Below are positions 16,621 through 24,881 of a DNA stretch of 64,000 nucleotides, one piece after another. The stretch spans positions 434,001 through 498,000 of the forward strand of contig JBOEHK010000005.1 in assembly GCA_050633885.1 (NCBI GenBank), given 5' to 3'. The notes below the pieces were generated by a model that saw nothing but the letters and a program-made list of their open reading frames with translations, made no database searches and had not been told where the DNA came from. Source of the DNA: JAWSVE01 sp050633885. GTDB lineage: Bacteria > Pseudomonadota > Gammaproteobacteria > Pseudomonadales > Cellvibrionaceae. Every line of letters begins with the position of its first letter. Positions within the stretch are counted from its first letter, which is position 1. The translations under genes were made by a program, and so were the position numbers.

Positions 16621-18291
16621 ATGAACATTAAAACAATGATCAGCCTCGGAACATTAGCAGCAGTCTTAGTCGGCTGTGGAGGCAATGACGGCATCACATT
16701 AGCACCAACCAGTAATGTCTCTAATTCTAACAATACAACGGGCGGTGGTTCAGGTAGCACAAACCCTTGCGCCAACTACCAAGTCTCCGGTCAAACATTC
16801 CAAGGAAGTTTTGATGGCGACAATTGTACTTACGATGTCACATTTGTTAGCGATACTCGCCCATTAATTGCCGACCTCAATATTCCAGCATTATCGAACA
16901 ACGGTATTCATATTTTCGAGGATAGCTTATGGGTTGGTGAGGATGTGAATGCTGCAGCAGCTCAACAAGGTGTTCGCATTCCTCAAGACGGTGAAGGCCC
17001 TACATTGACGATTGCTCCAGGCTCTAAAATTGCGTTTTCTGCGCCAGAAGACTATATCCGTATAGCTCGAGGCTCACGAATTATTGCAGAAGGAACTCCT
17101 TCAAATCCAATTATCTTCAGTGCTGTTTCAGATTTACGTGATGGAACTGCAACGGAAGCAGACCGTGGATTATGGGGTGGCATGCAAATTAACGGAAATG
17201 GTTTCACTAACAAATGCTCAATGGCAAACGGCGACCCATTTGATCCTAACAACTTAACCGGTGATTTTGCACCAATGGGATCAAACCCTCATGGCTGTCA
17301 CGTTACCGCAGAAGGACGCCCTGCAACTTATGGTGGTGTTAATAATTTAGAAAACTCTGGTTCACTCCGTTATGTACAAATTCGTCATGCGGGCTATGAA
17401 GTTGTTGATGGTGACGAGCTGAACGGCTTAACCTTAAATGGCGTTGGATCAGGAACAACCATCGAATACGTTCAGGTTTACACAACTCAAGATGATGGTT
17501 TTGAAATGTTCGGCGGTGCTGTCAACATGAAAAATGTCGTTGCGGTCAACGTTGGTGATGACTCTATTGATTACTCTGAAGGCTACGTAGGTAACATCCA
17601 GTTTGCCTTAGTGGTTCACACATCTGGCGGTAACCGGTGTATAGAAGGTGATAACACTGGCGACAGTCGTGCGGATGATATCGGTCCTTTTACAAAGTTA
17701 AGAATTTCTAACATGACTTGCTTAACATCTAACATTGATGAAGGTACAGGAACTGAACCTAGCTCCAAAGGTGATTCTGAAGGCCCTCTCTATCGCGAAG
17801 GTGTTTATTTTGAAATGTATAACTCCTTAATCACTTCGAATGAAGCAGTGATGGCAAGTAACGAGTGTTTAGAAATTGATAATCCACAAGCCGTTGCTGG
17901 TGCGGAAACCGATGGCTTTTCGGTTGCATCAGGTAATTTAATCAGCTGTACAGAACCACTCAAAACTGATGGTGCAACATTCGACATCAATACTTGGTGG
18001 ACTGCAACAAACGCGCTGGTAGATGACCCTGCAAACTTACCTGCAACAGTTTTAGTAGGCCTTGATTCAAATCCTCGTGCCTATATCACTGAAACAAATT
18101 TACAAGATGCCAATACAACTCCTATCGCTGTCAGCATTTATGACGTAACACAACTCGAAGACACCTTTGATGCGCAAGCAGCACCTGCCGTTGGTGCAAC
18201 GGGTGACAGTTCATTTTTTGAAACTGTTGATTTTATCGGTGCTGTTAAGTCTGGAGAAGATTGGGTAACTGGTTGGACGACAGGTTTGTAA
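16621..18291 (+). CDS. Secreted lipoprotein with beta-helix-like repeats, partner of the TonB receptor
   Basis: 556 residues. A short signal peptide ends in the lipobox LVGC (C19), followed by GGND and a Ser/Asn/Gly-rich linker to about residue 55. The body contains repeated Gly/Asn/Asp-rich strand-turn units (ENSGSLRYVQIRHAGYEVV, SGTTIEYVQVYTTQDDGFEM, AVNMKNVVAVNVGDDSIDY), which read like a right-handed parallel beta-helix. Scattered cysteines suggest disulfides. The glycine after C19 argues against Lol-avoidance by Asp+2, so outer-membrane localisation is expected. It is transcribed ahead of a TonB receptor gene 227 bp downstream, separated by a terminator-like hairpin. A substrate-capturing surface or periplasmic partner is the best guess; no enzyme motif was recognised. 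Confidence 0.75.
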   Translation: MNIKTMISLGTLAAVLVGCGGNDGITLAPTSNVSNSNNTTGGGSGSTNPCANYQVSGQTFQGSFDGDNCTYDVTFVSDTRPLIADLNIPALSNNGIHIFEDSLWVGEDVNAAAAQQGVRIPQDGEGPTLTIAPGSKIAFSAPEDYIRIARGSRIIAEGTPSNPIIFSAVSDLRDGTATEADRGLWGGMQINGNGFTNKCSMANGDPFDPNNLTGDFAPMGSNPHGCHVTAEGRPATYGGVNNLENSGSLRYVQIRHAGYEVVDGDELNGLTLNGVGSGTTIEYVQVYTTQDDGFEMFGGAVNMKNVVAVNVGDDSIDYSEGYVGNIQFALVVHTSGGNRCIEGDNTGDSRADDIGPFTKLRISNMTCLTSNIDEGTGTEPSSKGDSEGPLYREGVYFEMYNSLITSNEAVMASNECLEIDNPQAVAGAETDGFSVASGNLISCTEPLKTDGATFDINTWWTATNALVDDPANLPATVLVGLDSNPRAYITETNLQDANTTPIAVSIYDVTQLEDTFDAQAAPAVGATGDSSFFETVDFIGAVKSGEDWVTGWTTGL

Positions 18292-18384
18292 TCTGTCAAT
18301 CACCAGCTCCCTCTTTTGAAATTGAGTCACAGCTTAGTGATTTATCAGCGAGCGAAAAAACAGTTAACTTTCATTCGCTGACAT

Positions 18385-18416
18385 AGAGGTGCTTTAGAGC
18401 ACCTCTTGCTTTATTC
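18385..18416 (+). terminator. Terminator or attenuator between lipoprotein and receptor genes
   Basis: A 9-bp perfect stem AGAGGTGCT, loop TTAG, complement, then TGCTTTATT. An imperfect second hairpin (TCAGCGA...TCGCTGA) lies about 40 bases before it. Such an element can reduce read-through so that the lipoprotein is made in excess over the receptor. Confidence 0.6.
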
Positions 18417-18518
18417 AATATCTCTTTATTATTAATTGTGATTCCACATTTTTTTACTTCAGATCTTTATCTCATTAATGACTATTAATAATTTCCGATT
18501 TTATGACGGGTTAAAACC

Positions 18519-21227
18519 ATGAACGATTCATATTCTAACAATCCACTTAATCACGATAAGCGACATTATTTATCGAAGGCTATCGCTTCGGCGATATTCT
18601 GTTCGAGTGTTCTATATTCAAATGTACTCATAGCTCAAGAAAACACAATAGCGCCACCAGAGCCAGAAAAGCTCAATCTTGAGATAGAAGAAATTGTCGT
18701 TACTTCTCGATTAAAGGATAGCGCCAGCCAAATTATTATTGAGCGAATAGAGCAACCCTATTCGGCAGAGGTCTTAGGTGTTGATCAAATAATTCGAGCC
18801 GGTGATTCTAACGTTGCTTCGGCCTTACAGCGCGTTACTGGACTCACCTTAGTTGACGGGAAATATATTTACGTTCGAGGTTTAGGTGAACGATATTCAA
18901 GTACAACGTTAAACGGTGCTTTCATCCCTTCGCCAGAATTAACTCGTAATGTGATTCCTCTTGATTTATTTCCATCATCAATTTTGGATTCCGTTAAAAT
19001 TTATAAATCATATTCAGCGGATCAACCCGCATCATTCGGTGGCGGTAACATCAACATCAGAACTCGAGGTGTTCCTGACGGCCCATTGTTGAACATATCA
19101 ATCGGCACTGGTTGGGATTCAAACAGTTCAGATGATGGATTAAAAACACTTGGAGATGGTGGTGGATTACCAGGACCAATTGCTAACGCGATCAATGTTT
19201 ATCAAGGAGACCTCAGTCGAAACAGCATCGTTCAAGCGATCAACACGGATGGCGGCATCGCTTCATCAGCCGAGCGTGCCCAAGCTGATCTTATTCACCG
19301 TGAATTATTAACATCGCTTAATCGTCAAATCGACATTAAAGAAGAATCCTTGTCACCTGACATTAGTGGGTCCATTGGCCTAGGTAACTCATGGTACATC
19401 ACTGACGATTTAGAATTTGGTGTATTAGCGAATTACGAAAATAAAACTCAAACTCGCAACAAAGATTACGTTGAAAGAGAATATTCAAATCCTTTAACGA
19501 ATTACACCGAAACTCGTCGAACCGTTGAAGAAGAAAATATCACTGCTGCGTTAAATCTAGGTTTAAATTATCAAGAGAAACATTTTTTAACCACGAATAG
19601 TTACAAGTTAGAAAATAATGAAGATCAATCTCGCATATCAACCGGTTTTGACTCCAACTTCGAAGCAACAGATGGACGACAAAAAATTGGTTATGAAACC
19701 AGATTGGAAGAACGCGAATTAACCGTCAATCAAATTATCGGTGAACATATATTTGAGCACAAAGACTTCGGTTTTTTCTGGGTTCCCAAGCCGTTTGAAT
19801 CTTTCAATGTTCGCTGGATTTATTCTGACGCCAATGCAAGCACTACCGTCCCGAATGGAACTGATGTTGAAGGCGTAAATTCTATCGATCCAATATCTCA
19901 GCGTGTACTCAGCACGTCTTTATTGGGCACAACATCTATGGCGCAATTTAGCTTTTTAGAGTTAGAAGATGATGTGCTTAGCTACGGAATGGATTTTGAA
20001 GCGCCTTTTTCTACGGAAAACTTTTTCGGAACCGTTAGCGGTGGATGGCTCGACAGCGAAAAAACTCGTGAATATTACGGTTATACAGCCAACATTAATG
20101 CGAGTGGTATTTCGTCAACCGTGTTAGCAGGAACGCCAGCCCAAGTATTAACAAATGCCAACCTCAATAATCTCAATAATAATTTTGGATTAACGATGGG
20201 AGCTGACTTTGGTACGGAAAGTTATATTGCGGCACAAAATATTGAAGGCGTCTACGGCGCATTCGATGCAACATGGAAAGATACTTGGCGTATCAGTGCA
20301 GGTGTCCGCTGGGAACAATTTCAACAAGCCGTTTTACCGGTCGATTTATTAGACTTTACCGGTGTTACCGTTCAACAGCTTATTGATGATTTACAAGATC
20401 CCAATCAGCGCTTGGCAATTCAAGAAGACGATTACTTTCCCTCCATCGCCATGACCTTTATGGGTACAGACTTTCTTGGAGCCGAAACGTTTCAATTACG
20501 AGCGAGCTTAGGTCAAACGGTTATCCGTCCAGACTTAAGAGAAGTCTCTGATGTCCAATACATCGACCCTGAGCTTAATATCCGCGTTTCAGGCAACCCT
20601 AATCTAGTTTCTGCTGAATTAGATCATCTCGACCTTCGGGCTGAATTATTTTTCTCTGAAGGCAGTAATTTAACAGCCTCCATTTTTTACAAAGACATCA
20701 CTAACCCAATTGAAACCATTGAGGGATTAGCCGGTGACCGAAAAAAATTAGAGTTTGTTAATAGTGAGTCTGGTGAGATTTATGGTATCGAAATCGAAGG
20801 TTTGAAAGAAATCGGTTATGGGTTATTTTTATCAGGCAACATGACCATGAGTGATTCCGAAACTACTTTCACAGGGATCAATTCTCAAACTAACAATACT
20901 CGCCGCTTAACCGGACATTCTAAATATGTGATCAATGCGCAATTAGGCTATGACTCGGATAATGGCGTGCACTCTGTATCAACTCTTTATAATTATTTTA
21001 GTGAGCGCTTGTTCTTTGGTGGAATCAATCCAGCTCCCGATGCTTTTGAACAACCGATTCATTCTCTCGATGTTGTTTATTCTTATTATCCCATTGAGCA
21101 TTTCAGCTTAAAACTAAAATTGAAAAATTTATTAGGAGAGGATTTAAAAGTCGAACAAGGCTCGACCACAATTATCGAGCAAGAAAGAGGAACCAGCATA
21201 GGCTTAGATTTAAAATATAGCTTTTAA
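18519..21227 (+). CDS. TonB-dependent outer-membrane receptor
   Basis: 902 residues. An N-terminal signal peptide with a long polar start (hydrophobic core SKAIASAIFCSSVLYSNVLIA, processed near IAQE) is followed by a TonB box EEIVVT (57-62). The plug domain covers about 75-190 (NVASALQRVTGLTLVDGKY, YVRGLGERYSSTTLNG), then comes a 22-strand-type barrel ending in the classical terminal aromatic (LDLKYSF). There is no carboxypeptidase-like N-terminal domain. It imports a ligand across the outer membrane using TonB energy. The ligand is not evident; the Pho-box-like site upstream of its partner lipoprotein suggests a phosphorus compound. A strong terminator follows the stop codon. Confidence 0.93.
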   Translation: MNDSYSNNPLNHDKRHYLSKAIASAIFCSSVLYSNVLIAQENTIAPPEPEKLNLEIEEIVVTSRLKDSASQIIIERIEQPYSAEVLGVDQIIRAGDSNVASALQRVTGLTLVDGKYIYVRGLGERYSSTTLNGAFIPSPELTRNVIPLDLFPSSILDSVKIYKSYSADQPASFGGGNINIRTRGVPDGPLLNISIGTGWDSNSSDDGLKTLGDGGGLPGPIANAINVYQGDLSRNSIVQAINTDGGIASSAERAQADLIHRELLTSLNRQIDIKEESLSPDISGSIGLGNSWYITDDLEFGVLANYENKTQTRNKDYVEREYSNPLTNYTETRRTVEEENITAALNLGLNYQEKHFLTTNSYKLENNEDQSRISTGFDSNFEATDGRQKIGYETRLEERELTVNQIIGEHIFEHKDFGFFWVPKPFESFNVRWIYSDANASTTVPNGTDVEGVNSIDPISQRVLSTSLLGTTSMAQFSFLELEDDVLSYGMDFEAPFSTENFFGTVSGGWLDSEKTREYYGYTANINASGISSTVLAGTPAQVLTNANLNNLNNNFGLTMGADFGTESYIAAQNIEGVYGAFDATWKDTWRISAGVRWEQFQQAVLPVDLLDFTGVTVQQLIDDLQDPNQRLAIQEDDYFPSIAMTFMGTDFLGAETFQLRASLGQTVIRPDLREVSDVQYIDPELNIRVSGNPNLVSAELDHLDLRAELFFSEGSNLTASIFYKDITNPIETIEGLAGDRKKLEFVNSESGEIYGIEIEGLKEIGYGLFLSGNMTMSDSETTFTGINSQTNNTRRLTGHSKYVINAQLGYDSDNGVHSVSTLYNYFSERLFFGGINPAPDAFEQPIHSLDVVYSYYPIEHFSLKLKLKNLLGEDLKVEQGSTTIIEQERGTSIGLDLKYSF

Positions 21228-21244
21228 ACTTTCATAGGTCACAC

Positions 21245-21282
21245 AAAGGCTGTCATTGACTATCAATGACAGCCTTTTTTTT
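21245..21282 (+). terminator. Strong intrinsic terminator after the TonB receptor gene
   Basis: A 15-bp perfect stem (AAAGGCTGTCATTGA and complement) with a three-base loop followed directly by a run of eight T counting the last stem bases. Classical rho-independent form. Confidence 0.92.
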
Positions 21283-21328
21283 GATCCAAAAGTGTTCAAA
21301 ACTACCTCCAACTTAATTCTAACTTTAC

Positions 21329-22177
21329 TTAACTTAGAGCTATCCAACTTTCTATTTTTAATTTTATCTCTTCTAACAGCTGGTCTTTTTCAGGTTCGTT
21401 AAGCACTTCGTGATAGCTATTGGGATACATGGTTAACTCTTTATCTTGAGAACCTAACCAAGAAAATAAATCTTTTGCGCCGTTTGGATTGATCAATTGA
21501 TCTTTTCCTGCCTGCACAATTAGCATCGGTAGCGATATATCGGGTGCAATATTGTTCAATTCCCCCATCGCCTTGGCCATATTAATCGCTAATCCGTAAG
21601 TCATCTTGCCAGAATAAACCAAAGGATCTTTATCATAGGCTTCAACAACTTTTGGGTCTCGACTGACTCCCGCAGAACTTAATTGCACAAAACCTGCTTT
21701 AGGAGAAATAATGCTCTTCAATAAAATAATTAACTGCTGGAACTTTGAAGGTTTAGCCACACCATATACCGCCGGTGAAGAGAGGATAGCGGCTGATACG
21801 TTGGTTTGGTATCGAGATAAATATTGAATGGCAATTAATCCGCCCATGCTATGCCCCAATAATATAATAGGAAGAGATGGATGTTGTTTTTTTATATCAA
21901 GCACCAGCCGATTTAGAGGCTCTACAAAATCATCCATAGATTTTATATAACATCGCTCCCCCTCACTCTTTCCATGCCCGACATGATCAATGGCAACGAT
22001 ACGATAATTTAGCGGTACGAAATAATTCACTAAATTCATGTGTCGTCCAGAGTGCTCTGCAAGCCCATGGGCAACGACAATGATACCTTTGAGTTTTTCA
22101 TCCGAATCGGGAAACCATGATTGTGCATACAACTTATGTGAACGAGGGCCGATCAATTGAGTTTCTGAATGTAACAT
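21329..22177 (-). CDS. Alpha/beta hydrolase of the monoacylglycerol lipase / lysophospholipase type
   Basis: 282 residues with the nucleophile elbow GHSMGG (S110), the oxyanion-side HGLAEHSGRH, the DHVGHGKSEG loop, an acid in QAGKDQLINP and the histidine in NSYHEVLNEPEKD. HGLAEHSGRY-like and HEVLNE-like motifs are characteristic of bacterial monoacylglycerol lipases and PldB-like enzymes. It would release fatty acids from monoglycerides or lysolipids. No signal peptide, so cytoplasmic. It is the last of three minus-strand hydrolase genes, with a 66-bp gap to the thioesterase gene. Confidence 0.88.
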   Translation of the reverse strand: MLHSETQLIGPRSHKLYAQSWFPDSDEKLKGIIVVAHGLAEHSGRHMNLVNYFVPLNYRIVAIDHVGHGKSEGERCYIKSMDDFVEPLNRLVLDIKKQHPSLPIILLGHSMGGLIAIQYLSRYQTNVSAAILSSPAVYGVAKPSKFQQLIILLKSIISPKAGFVQLSSAGVSRDPKVVEAYDKDPLVYSGKMTYGLAINMAKAMGELNNIAPDISLPMLIVQAGKDQLINPNGAKDLFSWLGSQDKELTMYPNSYHEVLNEPEKDQLLEEIKLKIESWIALS

Positions 22178-22243
22178 GGCCTTTGTATCTCTACGTTTTA
22201 TATTGATAAAATATTATTTTTTTAGAAAATAATCACAAGCCTA

Positions 22244-22690
22244 CTAACGATTGAGAACTGCCATCGTAATACGAGAAATACAAGTCAGCTTTTCTCTATC
22301 ATCGTACAATTTAATTTCCCAAACATGAGATGTACGACCAATATAAACGGACTTAGCAATTCCTGTGACATGCCCCTCTTTCACACCACGTAAATGATTA
22401 GCATTAATTTCTTGCCCCACAACATATTGTTTTTCACGGTCAACAACTAAACCGGCACAAAAACTACCTAGCGTTTCTGCAAAAGCAACATTAGCACCGC
22501 CGTGCACTAATCCCATTGGTTGTAATATTTTTGGAGAAACTGGCATGACGCCTTTTATATAATCATCGCCAATTTCTACAATTTTAATTTCCATGAAACC
22601 CGACATCGTATTGTCAGACCAACTATTTAATTCTTCCAGTGAAAATTCTTTATGCCAAATAGACGTCGTGTTTAAGTGATTGTCGCTCAT
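22244..22690 (-). CDS. MenI/EntH-like hotdog-fold acyl-CoA thioesterase
   Basis: 148 residues; the motif LVHGGANVAFAETLGS carries the glutamate (E72) that acts as catalytic base in the YdiI (MenI) and EntH branch. The start IWHKEFSLEELNSW also matches that branch. In E. coli, MenI hydrolyses 1,4-dihydroxy-2-naphthoyl-CoA for menaquinone and EntH proofreads enterobactin synthesis. Neither pathway is visible here, so the substrate is open. It lies between a metallo-hydrolase gene and a lipase gene on the same strand. Confidence 0.85.
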   Translation of the reverse strand: MSDNHLNTTSIWHKEFSLEELNSWSDNTMSGFMEIKIVEIGDDYIKGVMPVSPKILQPMGLVHGGANVAFAETLGSFCAGLVVDREKQYVVGQEINANHLRGVKEGHVTGIAKSVYIGRTSHVWEIKLYDDREKLTCISRITMAVLNR

Positions 22691-22745
22691 ATTTTATAAC
22701 TCTTTTAATCAGTATTTAATATCTTAAAAACAAACAGCATTATTT

Positions 22746-23393
22746 TTAACGGTATCGATAATCGGCGACAAAAGGATTTGACGCACGCTCTTGACCAAAC
22801 GTCGACATAGGACCATGGCCTGGAATAAATTTTACGTCATCGCCCAAAGGAAATAATCTCTCCCGTATCGCTGTAATTAACGCTTCATGATCGCCTTTAG
22901 GAAAATCAGTGCGTCCAATTGAACCCTGAAACAAAACATCGCCAACAACCGCTAGCTTTGATGCTTGATCATAAAAAACAATATGCCCGGGCGTATGCCC
23001 AGGACAATGAATCACTTGCAACACAATGTGTCCAAAGCTTACCGAATCTTCGTGATGTAACCATGTATCGGGAACAAAGGCCTCACAGGGCGGAAAGCCC
23101 GCCATGGCACAATGTTGAGGCAAACCATCTAACCAAAATTTATCTTCTTCTTGCGGGCCGATTACCGGTAACTCATACTTTTTTGCCAAGTCCAACGTTC
23201 CGCCCACATGATCTAAATGCCCATGAGTTAAAAGAATTTTTACAGGTTTTAGTTGATTTTGCTCAATCACTGATTGAATCATTGTGAGATCACCACCTGG
23301 GTCAACAATAGCGGCTTCCTTGGTTTCATCGCACCAAAGTACACTACAATTTTGTTGGTATGGAGTCACAGGTACAATTCGGTAATTAAGCAT
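22746..23393 (-). CDS. gloC: Glyoxalase II-like metallo-beta-lactamase-fold hydrolase (GloC/YcbL type)
   Basis: 215 residues with the dinuclear metal motif THGHLDH (HxHxDH), a downstream histidine in CPGHTPGH, the bridging aspartate in VVGDVLFQGSIGRTD and the C-terminal PGHGPMSTFGQER. The FQGSIGRTDFPKGD segment is diagnostic of the YcbL/GloC branch. It hydrolyses S-lactoylglutathione in methylglyoxal detoxification. Cytoplasmic. First gene of a three-gene minus-strand run. Confidence 0.9.
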   Translation of the reverse strand: MLNYRIVPVTPYQQNCSVLWCDETKEAAIVDPGGDLTMIQSVIEQNQLKPVKILLTHGHLDHVGGTLDLAKKYELPVIGPQEEDKFWLDGLPQHCAMAGFPPCEAFVPDTWLHHEDSVSFGHIVLQVIHCPGHTPGHIVFYDQASKLAVVGDVLFQGSIGRTDFPKGDHEALITAIRERLFPLGDDVKFIPGHGPMSTFGQERASNPFVADYRYR

Positions 23394-23674
23394 GATTAAT
23401 TCTCTATCTGGTCAATAATTCATTGATTAACAACAGTTTGAAATAAAAGTTTCAACAAAAATGGTATTGTAAAATACTAAAAACAATATCATTTGAATTT
23501 AATGAACGATCATTTAAACTGACTGTATATAGCTTGTTAGTATTTTAAACTATTATTAAAGCGATTTTCTATAATTGAAGCGCTATTAGAATTACTCGTA
23601 AATTTACTTAAGATCTTTCATATGTCGATACCTTTTTTATATTGACACTGTTGCATACAAACAACGAGGCGGCC

Positions 23675-24097
23675 ATGTTACTCGCAATCTTCATTAGCAC
23701 GCTCATAGTTGTTGTTAGCGTTTTAATACATTATGAAGTACTTAATTTTCTCTCTCAACGCTTAATGCAGTTTAGAGAAAGACACCGTTCACTGGTGCTT
23801 ATCGGTGTACTGGGTTCAATGCTAGCCCATATCCTCGAAGTCATTGTGTTTGGAACTGGTATTTACGGCATGTTACAAATAGACGGGATGGGTACTCTGC
23901 AAGGAAGTTTTAACGGCTCATTTCTAGACTGTGTTTATTTTTCTTTTACCAATTACACAACCTTAGGTTATGGCGATATTTATCCGTTTGGCTACATTCG
24001 TTTTCTAATTGGTCTTGAATCATTAACCGGCCTAGTTCTTATCACTTGGAGCGCTTCATTCATGTTCATTGAAATGCAACGCTTTTGGAAAAGATAA
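23675..24097 (+). CDS. Minimal two-helix potassium-channel-like protein
   Basis: About 140 residues with an N-terminal hydrophobic helix, a long second hydrophobic segment (VLIGVLGSMLAHILEVIVF), a re-entrant pore loop with the selectivity filter TTLGYGD, and a final helix. This is the Ion_trans_2 pore module with no RCK/TrkA regulatory domain and no voltage sensor. The open frame begins at a TTG (23642); the ATG at 23675 has GAGG five bases upstream and is chosen. It is followed after 43 bp by a phosphodiesterase gene in the same direction. The physiological ion is not proven. Confidence 0.8.
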   Translation: MLLAIFISTLIVVVSVLIHYEVLNFLSQRLMQFRERHRSLVLIGVLGSMLAHILEVIVFGTGIYGMLQIDGMGTLQGSFNGSFLDCVYFSFTNYTTLGYGDIYPFGYIRFLIGLESLTGLVLITWSASFMFIEMQRFWKR

Positions 24098-24140
24098 CAG
24101 TACATCAACTCATTTTACTATCAATTGGCCATCATAATTT

Positions 24141-24881
24141 ATGTCAGAACTTTTTAAAAAATCAAATAATCAGCAGCCTCTTTTATGTTTTGCTCATAGA
24201 GGAGGTCGTGGGCACGGTACCGAAAATACGCTTGCCACCATTGAAATCGGTTTATCTCAAAAAGCCTACGGCATTGAAATTGATGTATGGAATGTTGATG
24301 GAATACTTTTGGTCACTCATGACCGAAGATTAGGGCGTGTGGTTCAAGGCGAAGGGCAATTATTATCTTTAAAATCTGACGATATCGCTTCATTAAAAAA
24401 TTACGATGATTCAAAAGTCCCAACGCTGATAGAAGTGCTTTACTTAGTTGGCAATAAAGCTGCATTAAATATTGAAATCAAAGGACCTAATTGCGCTGAG
24501 CTTATTGCAAAACAGTTACAAATATTTTGTAACACAACGGGGATTAGCGATCAAAATTATGTGATCTCAAGCTTTGACCACCAACAACTTTACTGGCTAA
24601 AAGAAAACGTCCCCCAACTCCGGCGTGGCGTTCTCACTTGTAACATCCCGACGGACAATGCTAAATGCTGTGATATTCTCGGCGCTTATTCTTTTCACCC
24701 TTCGATTGATTTCTTTAACCAAGTATTAATTGACGACGCAAAAAAACGACACGCAAAAGTATTTATTTACACCGTCAACGACAAAGATGACTTCGAAATA
24801 CTCAGCTCAATGGGTGTTGATGGCGTGTTTTCTGATTATCCAGATCGTGTTGCGTTATTCAATCAATCTCTTCAGGAATAA
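24141..24881 (+). CDS. Glycerophosphodiester phosphodiesterase
   Basis: 246 residues, no signal peptide, so a cytoplasmic UgpQ-like enzyme that cleaves deacylated phospholipid headgroups to glycerol 3-phosphate and an alcohol. Key motifs are AHRGG (catalytic His), TENTLATIEIG, the metal pair in GIEIDVW, THDRRLGR (second catalytic His), NIEIKG and the C-terminal GVDGVFSDYPD. Its last 23 bases overlap the convergent end of the DUF255 gene. The product would feed the glycerol 3-phosphate pool together with GlpK. Confidence 0.92.
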   Translation: MSELFKKSNNQQPLLCFAHRGGRGHGTENTLATIEIGLSQKAYGIEIDVWNVDGILLVTHDRRLGRVVQGEGQLLSLKSDDIASLKNYDDSKVPTLIEVLYLVGNKAALNIEIKGPNCAELIAKQLQIFCNTTGISDQNYVISSFDHQQLYWLKENVPQLRRGVLTCNIPTDNAKCCDILGAYSFHPSIDFFNQVLIDDAKKRHAKVFIYTVNDKDDFEILSSMGVDGVFSDYPDRVALFNQSLQE

